This document shows, in pieces, positions 23,501 through 36,800 of a stretch of 64,000 nt of DNA. The notes beneath the pieces are model-generated. The model saw nothing but the letters and a program-made list of their open reading frames with translations, searched no databases and was not told the DNA's origin. The position numbers and the translations under genes are program-made. This DNA comes from Lingula anatina (Eukaryota > Brachiopoda > Lingulata > Lingulida > Lingulidae). Positions within the stretch are counted from its first letter, which is position 1; each line of letters starts with the position of its first letter. Where the stretch lies: the NCBI RefSeq assembly GCF_001039355.2, contig NW_019775724.1, forward strand, positions 233,404 through 297,403, read 5' to 3'.

Positions 23501-26500
23501 ATATCTTATACACCTCGGTCATTGGTTTTCTACTTTTTTTCTTTTATGGTAAAGGCTGCACAGCTGGGTCTTCATTCTTTGCTGTAAAATAAATTAGTTT
23601 TATCCTTTACTTGTCCGATGAGTCTTGATTCAAAGCCACTCCTCAGTCTCTCCTCCGTTTACGGTTTTCGTCCCTACACCTTGGATTGTTACCACTGCAG
23701 GCAGTCTGTGAACGCTTGTAAAGTTATTTATCTTCTCTCTATCATATACCCTGCAGTAATTCATCATTTTACTCGGTTTAATATCAAAGAAAACACAGAA
23801 ATTAAATGCTAAATTGTACATGTAGACATGATCATGCGCAGCAGACGATTCCGGTCTCCCTCCAGTATGGCTGCCGTTCGTTTTGATGACGAGGGCTAAA
23901 AGGGGTTAATATGACTTCCTTTTCAAGTTCAACAGTAACTATGAATATATCTCTTCCCGTTTTGGAAATATAAGGGCTGGAAATTTTGCAAAGTTCAGTT
24001 AATGGTAGAAATAAGGTCAAAGGTCAATGTCAGGGTCACAGTTAGATTACTAGTATGTGACTTCCCATTCAAGTTCAATAGTAACTATAGGCGTATCTCT
24101 GCCAATTTTGGAGTATTTCACCAATAAATTGCGATGTTGTACATTTCATATAGTGCATCGCCTAAACCGTTTCGAAAAAACAAAATATGGACATTAATAT
24201 TGCGGTTTACAAGTTCTACAAAATGCAAAAACCAAAAGGTCTCTAACATTCACGGTTCCAGACCTAGCGAGAGTTTTCAGTTTCGGTATCTTATGGCTGC
24301 TTCTCCTGTAAAAATGTACTGATTGACCCCAAAATAACCAAGCACAGTCAGTAATTACTGTCAAACAGTCAAAATTACCAGAAGAAGCTTACTTGTTGTA
24401 ATAGCCATGGAACCGGAGAACCTAAAGAAGAAAAGAAGTGACTCTGAAAGATCTGTTACGGTTGCAGCAAAGGACCTAGAACAAGCTATTGGTGTAGGGC
24501 CCACAGTAAAGGATGCAGTTGAAAGATTGGAGAGACAATATAGACGATATCTAGAGTATTTAGAAGTTACAAATGAGTATAGGGTGGTATGTGAAGAAAC
24601 CGATGCGGATACTGAATTCACAGTTGTTGCTAATATGGATCTTGATGAGTACGATGAACATGTGAAAAACACATACCTCAATACAATTCAAGTTTACAAG
24701 CAATATAGTAAAAAAAATGTAGCTCAAAATTCAGACTTTCCCATTCAACTTTAAAAAGAGAAATTCCTAAATTCACAGGACATAGAAAAGACACCAGCTG
24801 TAACAAATATAACAGCCTTGGCTGCAGATTTAAAAAATGCTTGTAAAGGTGTAAAGGTGGTGACGCTTATGTTGAAATTTCCAATATCTCAGCAAGGTCT
24901 GAAGCTGCATATGATAAGATGTGGGAGGCTTTTTTTTTTTTTTTTGTGATGATGGCGCTATAACTACTTTCACTTTTTAAAATGTTTTGAAAAATTTAAA
25001 CGCAGAGAAATTGGGAAAGGTTCCATTTAAATGACTACATTGAAGACAACAGACACAATTTCTAATCAGATGGATGTTTCAGTTAATTTTATGAAAGAAG
25101 CTTTGCCTTGGAATTTACAAAAGAATAGAACTCTATTAAGGTTTTGTCATTACTTGAAAGTAAACATTTCATCTTGCAATGTCGAAACAGAAATTCTCTC
25201 AAAATTGATAATGATTCTGACATGCATATCTATTATAGATATGGGAGAAGGCTGCATTGAATATATGAAACATGATCAGGCTGGGAAGAATTCAAAAATA
25301 TTAATGAAAAAAGAAGGTCAGTGTGTCTTAGGTAAGTTACTTTTGCCGTTATGCCTACAATGCATTAAACATTCACTAACAACAGTACGCTTTTTAAAAA
25401 TTTTCGCCAATTTCAAACACGCAAGCCTCTCTATTGTCCGATGTCTGTTTCGGTGGGCGGAGCTAGCTACGGGGGGCTCCTGTCTCAAGGTTTCGTCAGC
25501 GTCGCTCTCCTCAGCTTAGAGATTAATTTCATATGCGTTATTTCGCATTAGAATTCGAGATCAGTAGTGTCAAAGGGCGCTGTATGCTGACGATTTTTTT
25601 CACAGGTAATTATTTGGACGATGTGCTAGAAGGGAACGATATCATAGAAAGCTATTATAAGGTGGTGACTGAGGATGGTCGCCATGAGTGTTTTTGAGTC
25701 GGTGATAGATGGCTTTTTTTGCACAACCCAGTGAAAAATCACCAAGGAGAAGTCAAAAGAAAACGTCCCAACGGTGGTTTGTGAAAATGACATTCAAGTG
25801 AACGTCTGTCCTCACTGCCAAAGGACAAAATATTAATACATAAACGTTTGGACCCTCCTGCCCTTAGGTCCCATAAACATATACATTGTGACAGTGCCTA
25901 CGCTTTGTGACTGGTTTTAAATTTCTTAAAGTATTTTTTTCTCTCACTCGGTATAATTTTAATATTATAATGCATTAAGTACATTTTTAATAAAAGGTTG
26001 AGGCAATGCCACGACATGTCAGTTTACTGAATACTCGTTATAAATTTCTTTATCTTGGAAATCTCTCTTTTTTTTCAGGATTATTTTGACACATACTAAC
26101 ACTGTTCATATTTGTAGGTAAACAAGTGCACAGTGCTACACATTAAGAATAATTTTTATTCATTCATAAATATATTTATGTACAAAATATATCAGGAATT
26201 TTAGTATTAACAGAGCTCTTTAAAGTGATCGAAACAAATAAAGATGAGAATATAGAATTTCCAACTATTATTTACTATATTAACTTAAAATATCTTTTAA
26301 GTCAACTCTATACTCGTGCGTGATGGTAGCATCTGTGAGTAAAACCATTTTATTATATCATAGAAAAGCAAAACCATGCAAAAACAAAATTTTACACATA
26401 AGCAGTAATTAATGAAGTCATAAGAATGATTAAATTGCTACAGTCTTCCAGTTTTATGCAGTCTATGTTGGCATTTTTTTCAACCGTGCAAATAGAAATG

Positions 26501-29500
26501 TTCTTTTTTATCTGACTTGCTGACACCAGTCTGTGCCAGATACTATTCCACTCACAGGCCAGCAAGATCTGAGAATCTAATGGGCCGAATGAAAAAAAAA
26601 ATCCTAGAAGATAAATGGGCTAATTCTTACAAATTGGATCAAAAACATGGGATTTTCGAAAGGTTATTAAAGATCAAGACAACACTTAGTCAGAATATTT
26701 ATAAAATGAACTGGAGTACATGTTACAGCTGAAAAAAATAACTGGGCCAGTAAGTGACTGCTTTAAAATAATTTTACTGAAACCGTTCAAATTTTACTGG
26801 CAATCAGGTAGACTGTTATAACATGGCACTCAACAAATTATATATAGGTTTTGAAAAGTAACATGACTGAAAATATTTTAAAATGTCATGAAGGAGCACT
26901 TATAATTTTATGCAATCTCTGTTGGTCAGTCTTATCCAGTTTCTTCTCCAAAAGGGACAACTCAAGTGAGAATTTCTTCAGGGCCTTTCTTCTGCCTTGC
27001 CAATGCCATGCCACTCGGAAAAGAGAAAAACCTGTAGGTTAGAAAAAAAAAAACAATAATAGCATTATGAACTACTAGTATTCATGTAGACATTATGGAA
27101 TTACGCAGTGAAGTTGAATGTCTTGTTATGACTTGACTGAAATAATGTTCACCACATAGATGAGCAATTTACAACTAAATTTATATAGAACATCACTATT
27201 CATGATCACAGGCTAATAACCCCAAGAAATTGAAAGAAATTGTACTTATTACAAGAGATTCTTTAAATCCGCCCTGGTTCCTACTATTCTGACAGGGGAT
27301 TTCAGAGAGGCTGGTTGCTAAAAGGAAAATGCCCAAGGTTGTTGTATTTTGAAAAAAATTAAAAAAGGGTACTGTTGTTTGTGAATGTTTAACGCATCGT
27401 AGGCATTACGACAAAAGTAACTTACCCCAGACACACTGACCTCCTTTTTTCATTGACATTTTTCAATTTTTTCCAGCCTGACCATAATTCATATATTCAA
27501 TGCAGCCTTCTCCCATATCTATAATAGAAGCGTTATCATAAGATAGGTTACCACTTTTATGCCGATGATACCCAGTTGTACACGTCTTGTAACATCCATG
27601 ATCCAGCATTGTCTGTGAACACAATTGTTGATTGCATATCAGACCTCAGAGGTTGGCTCATTTCAAACAAATTGAAGATAAATGATGGAAAAACAGAATT
27701 TTTAGTCATTACTCAACCCCACAACAAGGGCCTTGCTCACAACTTGCAGCTTAAAATTGGAGCTAGTATGGCATTTTCCTCCCCCCATGTAAAAAATTTA
27801 GGAGTATACTTTGATTCTACACTTCCAATGGACAAACAGATCTCCAACATCACAAGGTCTTGTTTATTCAACATTCGGAATATTGGCACCATAAGGAAAC
27901 ATCTGAATCAATCATCTGCTGCTACTGTTATACACTCATTGGTAACTTCCAGGCTAGACTATTGCAATTCTGTATTATATGGATGTCCAGATGATAAGAT
28001 CAAAAGATTACAACGCATCCAGAATATCTCAGCACGGCTTTTAATGCTACAGCCTAGGGATTGCCATATCACTCCAATTTTAAAGCATCTGCACTGGTTA
28101 CCAGTTAGGGCCAGAATTTTATTTAAGGTTTTAGTTTTTACACATGCTGCTTTTTATAATCTAGCTCTACCATATATAACTGAACTAGACAAACATTATA
28201 GTCCTCAAAGATCCCTGAGGTCTGGTGACAAACTTTTACTGAAAGTTCCAAAATCAAGGTTAAAATCATATGGTGACATATCATTTTGTGTAGCTGCACC
28301 AGTAGAGTGGAATAAGTTGCCAATTTTTATTAGACAAATAGAATCACAAGAATCTTTTAAAAAGGAATTAAAAACTCATATTTTTAAGACATTTTATTCA
28401 TGAATTTTAAATTTTACAATTTTAAGAAACCTTGGAGTTTTTACTTTTAATTACTGTTTATTGCAATTTAGTTTAGCTCTTATTTATATAAAATATATTT
28501 TAACCATTTTTATCTATAAACTTCTTTGTATTTTATGTTGTACAGTCTATTGAACATTTTATGGATTTTAAACTTGAAATAAATATATTATTATTATATT
28601 ATCATTTAAAAAACTTGAGTAGTGTTAAGATATGCATGTCATTATGCATGTCATTATGCATGTCATTATCAATTTTGAGAGAATTTCTGTTTCAACAATG
28701 CAAGATGAAATATTTACTTTCAAGTAATGAATAAACCTTAATAGAGTTCTTTTCTTTTGTAACCACCAAGACAAAGCTTCGTTAATAAAAGGAACTGGAA
28801 CATCCAAGCTTGCCACCTAACATGCCAAAGTAGTGAAGTATAATTACAGTAGAGAAGCAAGTACCGCTTAATTATAGATGTGTCTTACACAATAAGGTGT
28901 GTCTTACACACCTTGACTCAAAGGGAGATGTGTAGTGAGATAACAGGTAAAGTAATTGGTGGAGCCTAGGTGAACTTAAAATCTTTAGACTTTATATTAA
29001 GAAGCACCAGGATTCATATGTGTTCTTTTTTCAAAGGTTTAATATGAATTAAAACATATATATGTAAAAAGAAGACTAAATAAGTTAAGGATAACTATAC
29101 CAAAGACACTGTGAAGTCAAACTTCCTGTTAGACCGCCATGATGGAAAATGCTGGGTGGAATAAAAACTTTTCCAGTCAAAATAACTGAGCACCTTACTT
29201 TAACAACAAAGTTACCACTCCAAAGATACCCACCATGGTGAGAGGAAAAATGATGACCAACTGTCATGATAAGTCTTTTTAGTTTTAAACACGAAAAAGG
29301 TAAAGGCAAAAATGGTACATTTACCCATAACAATAAAGTAAAAAATTTGTATTCTGAACATATCAGGTTATTTTTTTCAAGAAATATTGGAGCAGTACCC
29401 ATGCAATATATACCAAACCACGACCAAGATGTTCAAGAATCTAAACACACCAAAATCTTTTATAATCACGCATTTGAACAGTACAAAAAACGTTTAGGCT

Positions 29501-30787
29501 TTTGGCCGTAACAAGCGAAACACTTTTTGATCTGGACTCGTGAAAATTGTCCCTTGTCGTATTCAAGCTAGACCACATATAAAATCGAAACAAAAAACAA
29601 TAATACTGCTCAAGAAAGTGTATTGCACACATAACAATTAGTTTAATTTTATGACTGTCATGTGACACAAGTATCAAAAAGTAGGAGGAAAATGTCTTTT
29701 GGAGTTATTTTTTTTTTTTCGAAACATAAACAAGATGGCGGCTTAAGCATCTGCTTGTTATTTAGCTACTGAAAATGCACCTAAGTTTTATTCTTTGCTA
29801 TTGCCACAAATTACTTAACAATTGCAACTGTATAAAGACCAAGCTTTCTTCATCTGATACTATATTTATAAGCACTTGTTATGAGTGGGAAATATTTTTC
29901 GTGCAATATCTATTCTCCACACACCACCTCGCGAGATCAATGTGTAGCTGGACACTTACACAGTGAGACCCTACGGCATAAAAGTTGCAATTTATCTTCA
30001 TATTTCGTGTGGTTATGCATTTAAAAGCACTTACCTGTTTTTTATAAACCTTATCCAACGTTATTCTCTGCACTCTGTAATTCTCTCATTTTAAGAAACA
30101 TTTGACTGCGTTTCTGTTTGTGTCCTCTCCAAACGACAGACGAAGGGTCTTTGGTATATTCTGACAAACGAGATTTAAACGAGAGTAACAGAAAACGTAA
30201 CAGAGATAGGAACCCATTGTTCTCTGGTTTCTATTCATTCCGACCAATGAGAGACCGTATTATGGGCTCCGCCCCACGCGTGTAATCTCCATCTGTTATA
30301 ACTCCTTGTCGTAACGTAGTATTTTTAATGAGTTATATGTGTGTGTGGGGGGGGGGGGGATTTACTTGTTGTATGCAGTATAATGAATCAGAGCAACTTG
30401 TTTCAGCATTTATATTACATAAACGATTTTTTTCTAATGAAACTTGTCTTGTGGTGTAAAAAGAGTTATATGTTAAATAATTGTGGTGTGGCACAAGTAA
30501 ATGGGAAAGTAATTATTGTTTTTTTTTTTTTTTTTTATCCTAGAGAAGAGAGGGAGGGGTGGTATATTACGGTATTTTCTCACAGAAGCCATCACTGATT
30601 TCACTTAACTGTATAAAAGTCTTGTTACTAGAAAAACTTGTTTCAGCGTATTTAATAATTTAATATAATTTTTATCACAGACCAGCAGTTGTTGGTCTAA
30701 ATAATTGTATTTTTAACCAATACACATTTTGTACAAGCCTCTAAGGAATAGTAAAAAAATGCTAAAAGCAAAAAGCTGTTACAGTAA

Positions 30788-30832
<45 letters not shown>

Positions 30833-33800
30833 TGTAAAAGCACTCTAAACAGCTATTTGGAATGTTTCCATAAACCATAAAATAAACAAGGTATAAATTG
30901 TACCAAAATAATGATAAGGTATAACTAAAAACTAAATGAAAATATAGTACACATAATAACAGTTATGGCCAATAATCTGTATGGCAATGAAATTAAATCA
31001 CCTAAAACTACTTCATATATGATTATGTATGTGATAAAGACCTTGTATAGAATGCAATGCAAGAGCTATTTTATACAAAAAATACAAATATGAATATAAA
31101 AAAATGTATAATGAAACAATACATAATTAATCAGATGTGCTGTCCGAAACACTTTTTGTATCGCTAATACTGTCACCACTTGATGTTGGTAAATGTGAGG
31201 TATCCAAACAGCCTTCTACACGAAATAATTTTCGATTGTATCCCTGCCTCATGGCTAAAACCCTATATACCACAGGACTGAAGTGATATGTGCACAACTT
31301 CCAACTGTCTTGGAACCAGCTTTACACTGTCAGTACCAGCGACTGATGGGTTTAGTTTTGCTATGGGAGGTCTGAATCCATAATGTGTACTGGTGGCTAG
31401 ATGTGTGGCTTAATTAACTATTTTAGCTCTGAATAAATCAGGCGCATCCTTGCATACAGTGATTTCAAACTGGCCATCTAGCAGATGCTCATCAGTATAT
31501 TGGCTAGCTTGCTTTATCTGGTAAACTTCTGGTAATTATTATAGGCTGTTGGTCTCTTGTATGGACTATTTAACAAGTCAATAGGTTTTAACTTGACGAA
31601 TAAAGCCATTCATAGCATTTTGGTGAAAAAAAGAAGAAAATAAACTTTGCAAAGCCATCATGAATAGTGCTGGTGTGGAAGATTAGGTCATAAGTAACAA
31701 AACTAGGGTGTGTGTGATGGAGCCTTTTATTTTTATTTTTTATGCAAAATATACATAAAAGGGGGCATTTACACAACAATTTTGGCTGTACAAAATGTAC
31801 TTTCATGCCCATTAGAGGGGGTAGGGTCAAGCCACCCTTATGTGTAGAGGTCTATTACAACATGGGTCTCTACATGTATATAAAGTAGAACTACCACAAT
31901 GTATATCTGCTATTATGATAATTAATATAACTTTGAATATCTGAAGCACATTTTACATTTAATCTTTCTTAATCGTAAGAAAAAAGAATGAAAGTAAGAT
32001 ATACTTATTGTATTTGGACTGTATTTCCTATCCATATTTCCCTTTTTTTTGATAGCATGCATTACATGAAAATGACTTATCTTTTTTTTTTTGGGTTGTA
32101 ATTGAAAATATTTTACTGACTCTAACCCCTATTTTCCTTTCAAAGACCTACATTTTATTTTGGGTTGTTCTTTTTGTACAAAAGTTTCACTGTATCTGCC
32201 TAGCCATCGTATGTAAGCATGCAGCAGCTACCTCATGGCAGGAATAAACATGGCCGCCTGCTAGCATATGGACTGAAACTATCCTTATTTAGTTTGAGTA
32301 CATATCGAGCCCAACCCTCAGACAAGCTGATTTTCACATATATCTCACCTTATATTCATGCCTGAGGCAGGGGCTCATATAAAAAATGAACATCTTTTAT
32401 CCTCAAATCACTGTAAGATTCTTCTTTCAATCAGCACTACATGTACAAATAAAGCAATCAAAATATTGATCACAAACAATGATTGGCCACATATTGCCTA
32501 ACTTGTTTAATTTTAAATTGGCACCTTCTGTTCTCAATTATAAAATTTCAGTTGTCACCTTACTAAAACTTAAGATATGTAGCATTGCAATTCAAACCCC
32601 CCCCCCCCCCCTAAAACACACATTTTCATGAATATTTGACAAGGTCATTTTGACATTAATTTCTTATATTTCAAATTCGATAATTTTTTAAAGTGGATCA
32701 TAAAAATGTAAGACCCCAAATTTTATTTGTTATCAATTTTTTCCATTCATTCACAATTTATTTTTCATGTACAAAAATGGGCACTTTTACCCCCTTATTC
32801 GCACTCATCCTTTCTCAGAAAAACAACTGTCAAAAAAAAAGTATTTAAGCGATGGGATTGATACTTGGGGAGGCATGTAGAGGGAGACATGTAGAAGCAA
32901 TCAGCGAAGGATGAGATTGGAAGCCACGTAGTACGGAGCGAGACAATGTTATTAGTTGAAGAATTAGCTTAGAATATGTACAGACTTGACATTCAATATG
33001 GAAGATTTCAGTTTCGAAGGTATGCCTAGGTGAAAATGCATTCTTTTTGGCAAAAAGCTGCAATCTCATATGAGATATGTGAATGGAGAAGTGTGTAGTC
33101 AGGTGTGTCGTTTCCAATTAACTGAATACCAGTTTTGTTGAGCTGCTGCATTATGTAATATTCAGTGATTTAATTGGGTAGTGCTCCTTTGGGCTGATCA
33201 AATCTCAGCTTTGGCAAAGCATGGTTCTGTCAAAAAAGTATCCATATGTCAGCTACTACTGCATAGAAGAATTTGAAATTTTGCATGCAAGTGGTCGGTT
33301 TTGGAGTGTGTAAAATGAGCTTTGCAGTGCTTTACAAATTTATTAACATGTGGCGGAATGACGCCAAAAAGACAGACATGCCCAGGCAGATAATTGCGCC
33401 AAACGAAACGGTCGACACAGTTTTATAGAGTAATGCTCAGACTGGTGTACCTACACAGAGGCCACAGCCAATGTATTGAAATCTCACCACCCGGGTACAG
33501 GATCCACTGTCTTTCGGGGTATGCTGTTGCAACTAAACAAAAACCACCCAGTCCGTTCAGAATGAGGGGTAAATTGCCACCAAAACGCATTTTCCATGGT
33601 CCTTAGCTAACACCAAACTGGTTTTAGCAGGTTAGAATACCAGACGCCCTCTGAGGAACCCACTGTAAAGAGCAAAACATCGTTGTATGTTTCTCTAATG
33701 AATTGGGGGACCTTGACCATTTCTGGATTGAACACTGAAACCTCGTGGCTTTCTTTTCGAGGTCAGATTTCAACTGTACCTCTCAACTAGTCAAAACAGA

Positions 33801-36800
33801 GTTTACAGACATCCAGAAGAGACCAACGACGAAGCGTGTGCCGCGTCTAAAGTGAATAAGGTCATTAACAGCGTCAGTATTTGGGGTGGATACCACATTG
33901 GTGCCAAAACACCAATGGTAGTCATAGACGAAAACCTGAACCAGCTCAAATAAAGGAAAAATCTGGGAACCACTTGACTATCATCTGATAGGAACAATTT
34001 TAGGTTGCACGTTGAGATTGCCGGTTCACACAGAGCACTTTTAATAGCAGATTACTTACAGAACCAAGGGAATGAGCACCTACCTTGGTCATCAAAATCG
34101 CCATATTTGAACCACATAGACAATATGTGTGTAGGCCATTACTCGCTGAATCAATGGCCTACATGTTCTACAACAAAACTGGACGAAATTGGAAAGATTT
34201 TGACCCCTGCCTGGAATTTTATTCCAGATTGAACTCTTAAAACCTACCCCAAGGAATGCCGTGCCACTTGAGAGGTCAGGCGTAACAGCGACCTTTATTG
34301 TGACTAGACACTGACATGAGAGTCCTTTGTGGAGTGTATAACTCTTTTACAGACAATATTTTGGAAAATATGAAGATCCAAATTATCTCTTTTGATGGTT
34401 GTCGTATGGCACAGAATAGGCAATGTGTTTTTGTTTGTTTCTCTGGTGAATTTCATTTATGAACTGATGTCACACTGACATCAAAGAGATTATTAAAAGT
34501 TATTAAAACACGGATTTTATCCTTATATTAATTCATCAGTCAGCAAAATTGGAAAAAAAAACTGATGAAAAATGATTTGGAAAAAAATGTTCTATGTTTA
34601 ATGTCAAGTCTGTAGCTACAGAGCGTCAACGAATAATTCATTTAACTGGTCATTATGTGGACTTGGGTTTTCTTTGCGCCACCTTACGTAAATCTGACAT
34701 GAACCGTGGGATGTTTGGATTGCGTTATCCACTAAGTTAGACGAAAAAGTAATGTCCTATTTCGAGCCCACGCTTGAATTAAGCGTACAAAATTATATCA
34801 GTTTAGGACATTCGTCATATGTATATGAACAGGTTCATATTGCAAGAAGAGGGACAAACTTTGATGCATGCATCACAAGAGAAGGGGTTGGGTATGTCTA
34901 GATTTTCACATCTTAGAAATGTGTTGCAAATATTTAAGTAGTTTATTAACTATCATCAACATGCAATGGCAGGCCCAGGTAGGACCTGCCCCCCCCCCTC
35001 CCCCCCTGCAGATTCAGTGGCTCTCTTTCTCCCTCTCTAAAATATAGTACGCCAACTGACACATAACACCATGCATTTTGTCCTGGTTACTCTTCTGCAA
35101 ATAACGTTGAATATATTATGAAGTGCGAAATATTTACCCTAAAGGTGTCCCCGTGCCGATACTCCCGTGCACCGTTATTGTCCGACACCCCAGATTCCCT
35201 ATATTTTGCGACACCAAAAACGAAATTCCAGACATAAATTTTCACTGTTATACGATTTTTTCCAAAAGTGCGCCACCCTCTTGTGGCCCAAAAGTGACGC
35301 ATTTTATTCTAAATATTGTAGAAAAATTAGGAAACAAATACTAAAATTGGACTGCTTTGTAATCTGGATCTAGATCTTACATGTCAGACTTTCAAATCGG
35401 CTTTGTGATTTATGAAAAATATCTCTATACTTCACTTCCTTCTTCAGCAGTGAGTACGGTTCCAGATTACACGCCCTTTTTCTTTATTTATGTATTTTAC
35501 TCAAAGCTTGTTTTACCCTAATATAAATAACGCACCATAGTCTTTTCTCGGGGAACTGTTCAATTCGTTGAATCATTGAGAAATAAAAAAGCAGTGTTTT
35601 TTTAATTAAGCTGTGTTTTATCGCCTTTTGTATTCGTGAAAATGTGACATTTTACATAACACACCAATACCCAAAGCATTAGCGGGGGAGTATTTGTGCG
35701 GGGACGTAGAGATACGTGGGAGTATCGGTGCAAGGAAATATAAGTACGGGAAGTATTGGTCCGGGTATGTAAACTGTGACGTAAATTATATAATAGGAAC
35801 TGGTGATTATCGGCGCGGGGGTTGAATAGGTACGGGGGATGGAATATTTGTGAGGGGACTTATAGCACATAGGTCGAGGGAGTATTGGTGCGGGGGCATA
35901 TAAGGTACGTTACAGTTTAGTAGCAGTTACAAGCGTGTATCAATAATATGTTAAACATTTGCCATTGAGACAGGAAGGCAGTTTTAGTGGGTGGATTAAA
36001 ACATGGTCGTGGGCACGATCTGTACACAGTCCCATTAGTCCTTCCGACATATTTTTGTAACATACATTTAACAGTCCTATAACCTTTCCCCAGCCATTTT
36101 GCTTTGATATAATCCTCCTCTCTGCTAAAAACCCACTTCCCGGATATGGAAAGAGACGATTCGTCGTGCCCAATATGCTGGCATCTAATAACAGTGCAAA
36201 TGAGACGGATCCACAGAAATATTATAGTGAGGAATGACGACAGCAGTCTGGAGCTTTGGAACGTTTACTCACCGACTCCTTTTTCACAGAATGTACAAGT
36301 ATTCATATTCTATTTTTCATTCTCAAATTTCCCATTCTCATATTACAAAACTCTATTCAATATTTCCTAATTTATTAATTTAAGTGAGACTTGTTTATGA
36401 TTTAAAATATTTCCCGAATTACTCATCTTGGATCTTGTCCAACTCAAGTATGCATGAGTTCTACATGTGTTAAACACGCTCAAATAGATAGAAAAATCAA
36501 CCAATCAGATCCAACTATATCGGACTCTGCAACGTTCCATCTTCTCTTACTTCGAGAACAAACTCTGCACTTACTGACACTTAAAGAAATCCACCCGCAC
36601 CCAATAACTTCTTACACATTTGATTCAGTTTTAATTGTTTTGTAATTATCGAAAGAGTATGTCATTTGCTTTACAACAGAAATATTAGCTTATCAGATCC
36701 CCCCATATTCTGTTTCCTACTGGGTTATTTCATCGTCTGATCATCCGTCTTCTAAGGAAGTATAAAGTTCAGCAATATAAAAATAATATCCCGGTTATTG

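Noticed and set aside
19326-30320. A short shared phrase (GTAATCTCC-TCTGTTATAACT) at both positions as ends of one 11 kb element
   Set aside because: The match is short and in direct orientation, and there are no consistent borders.
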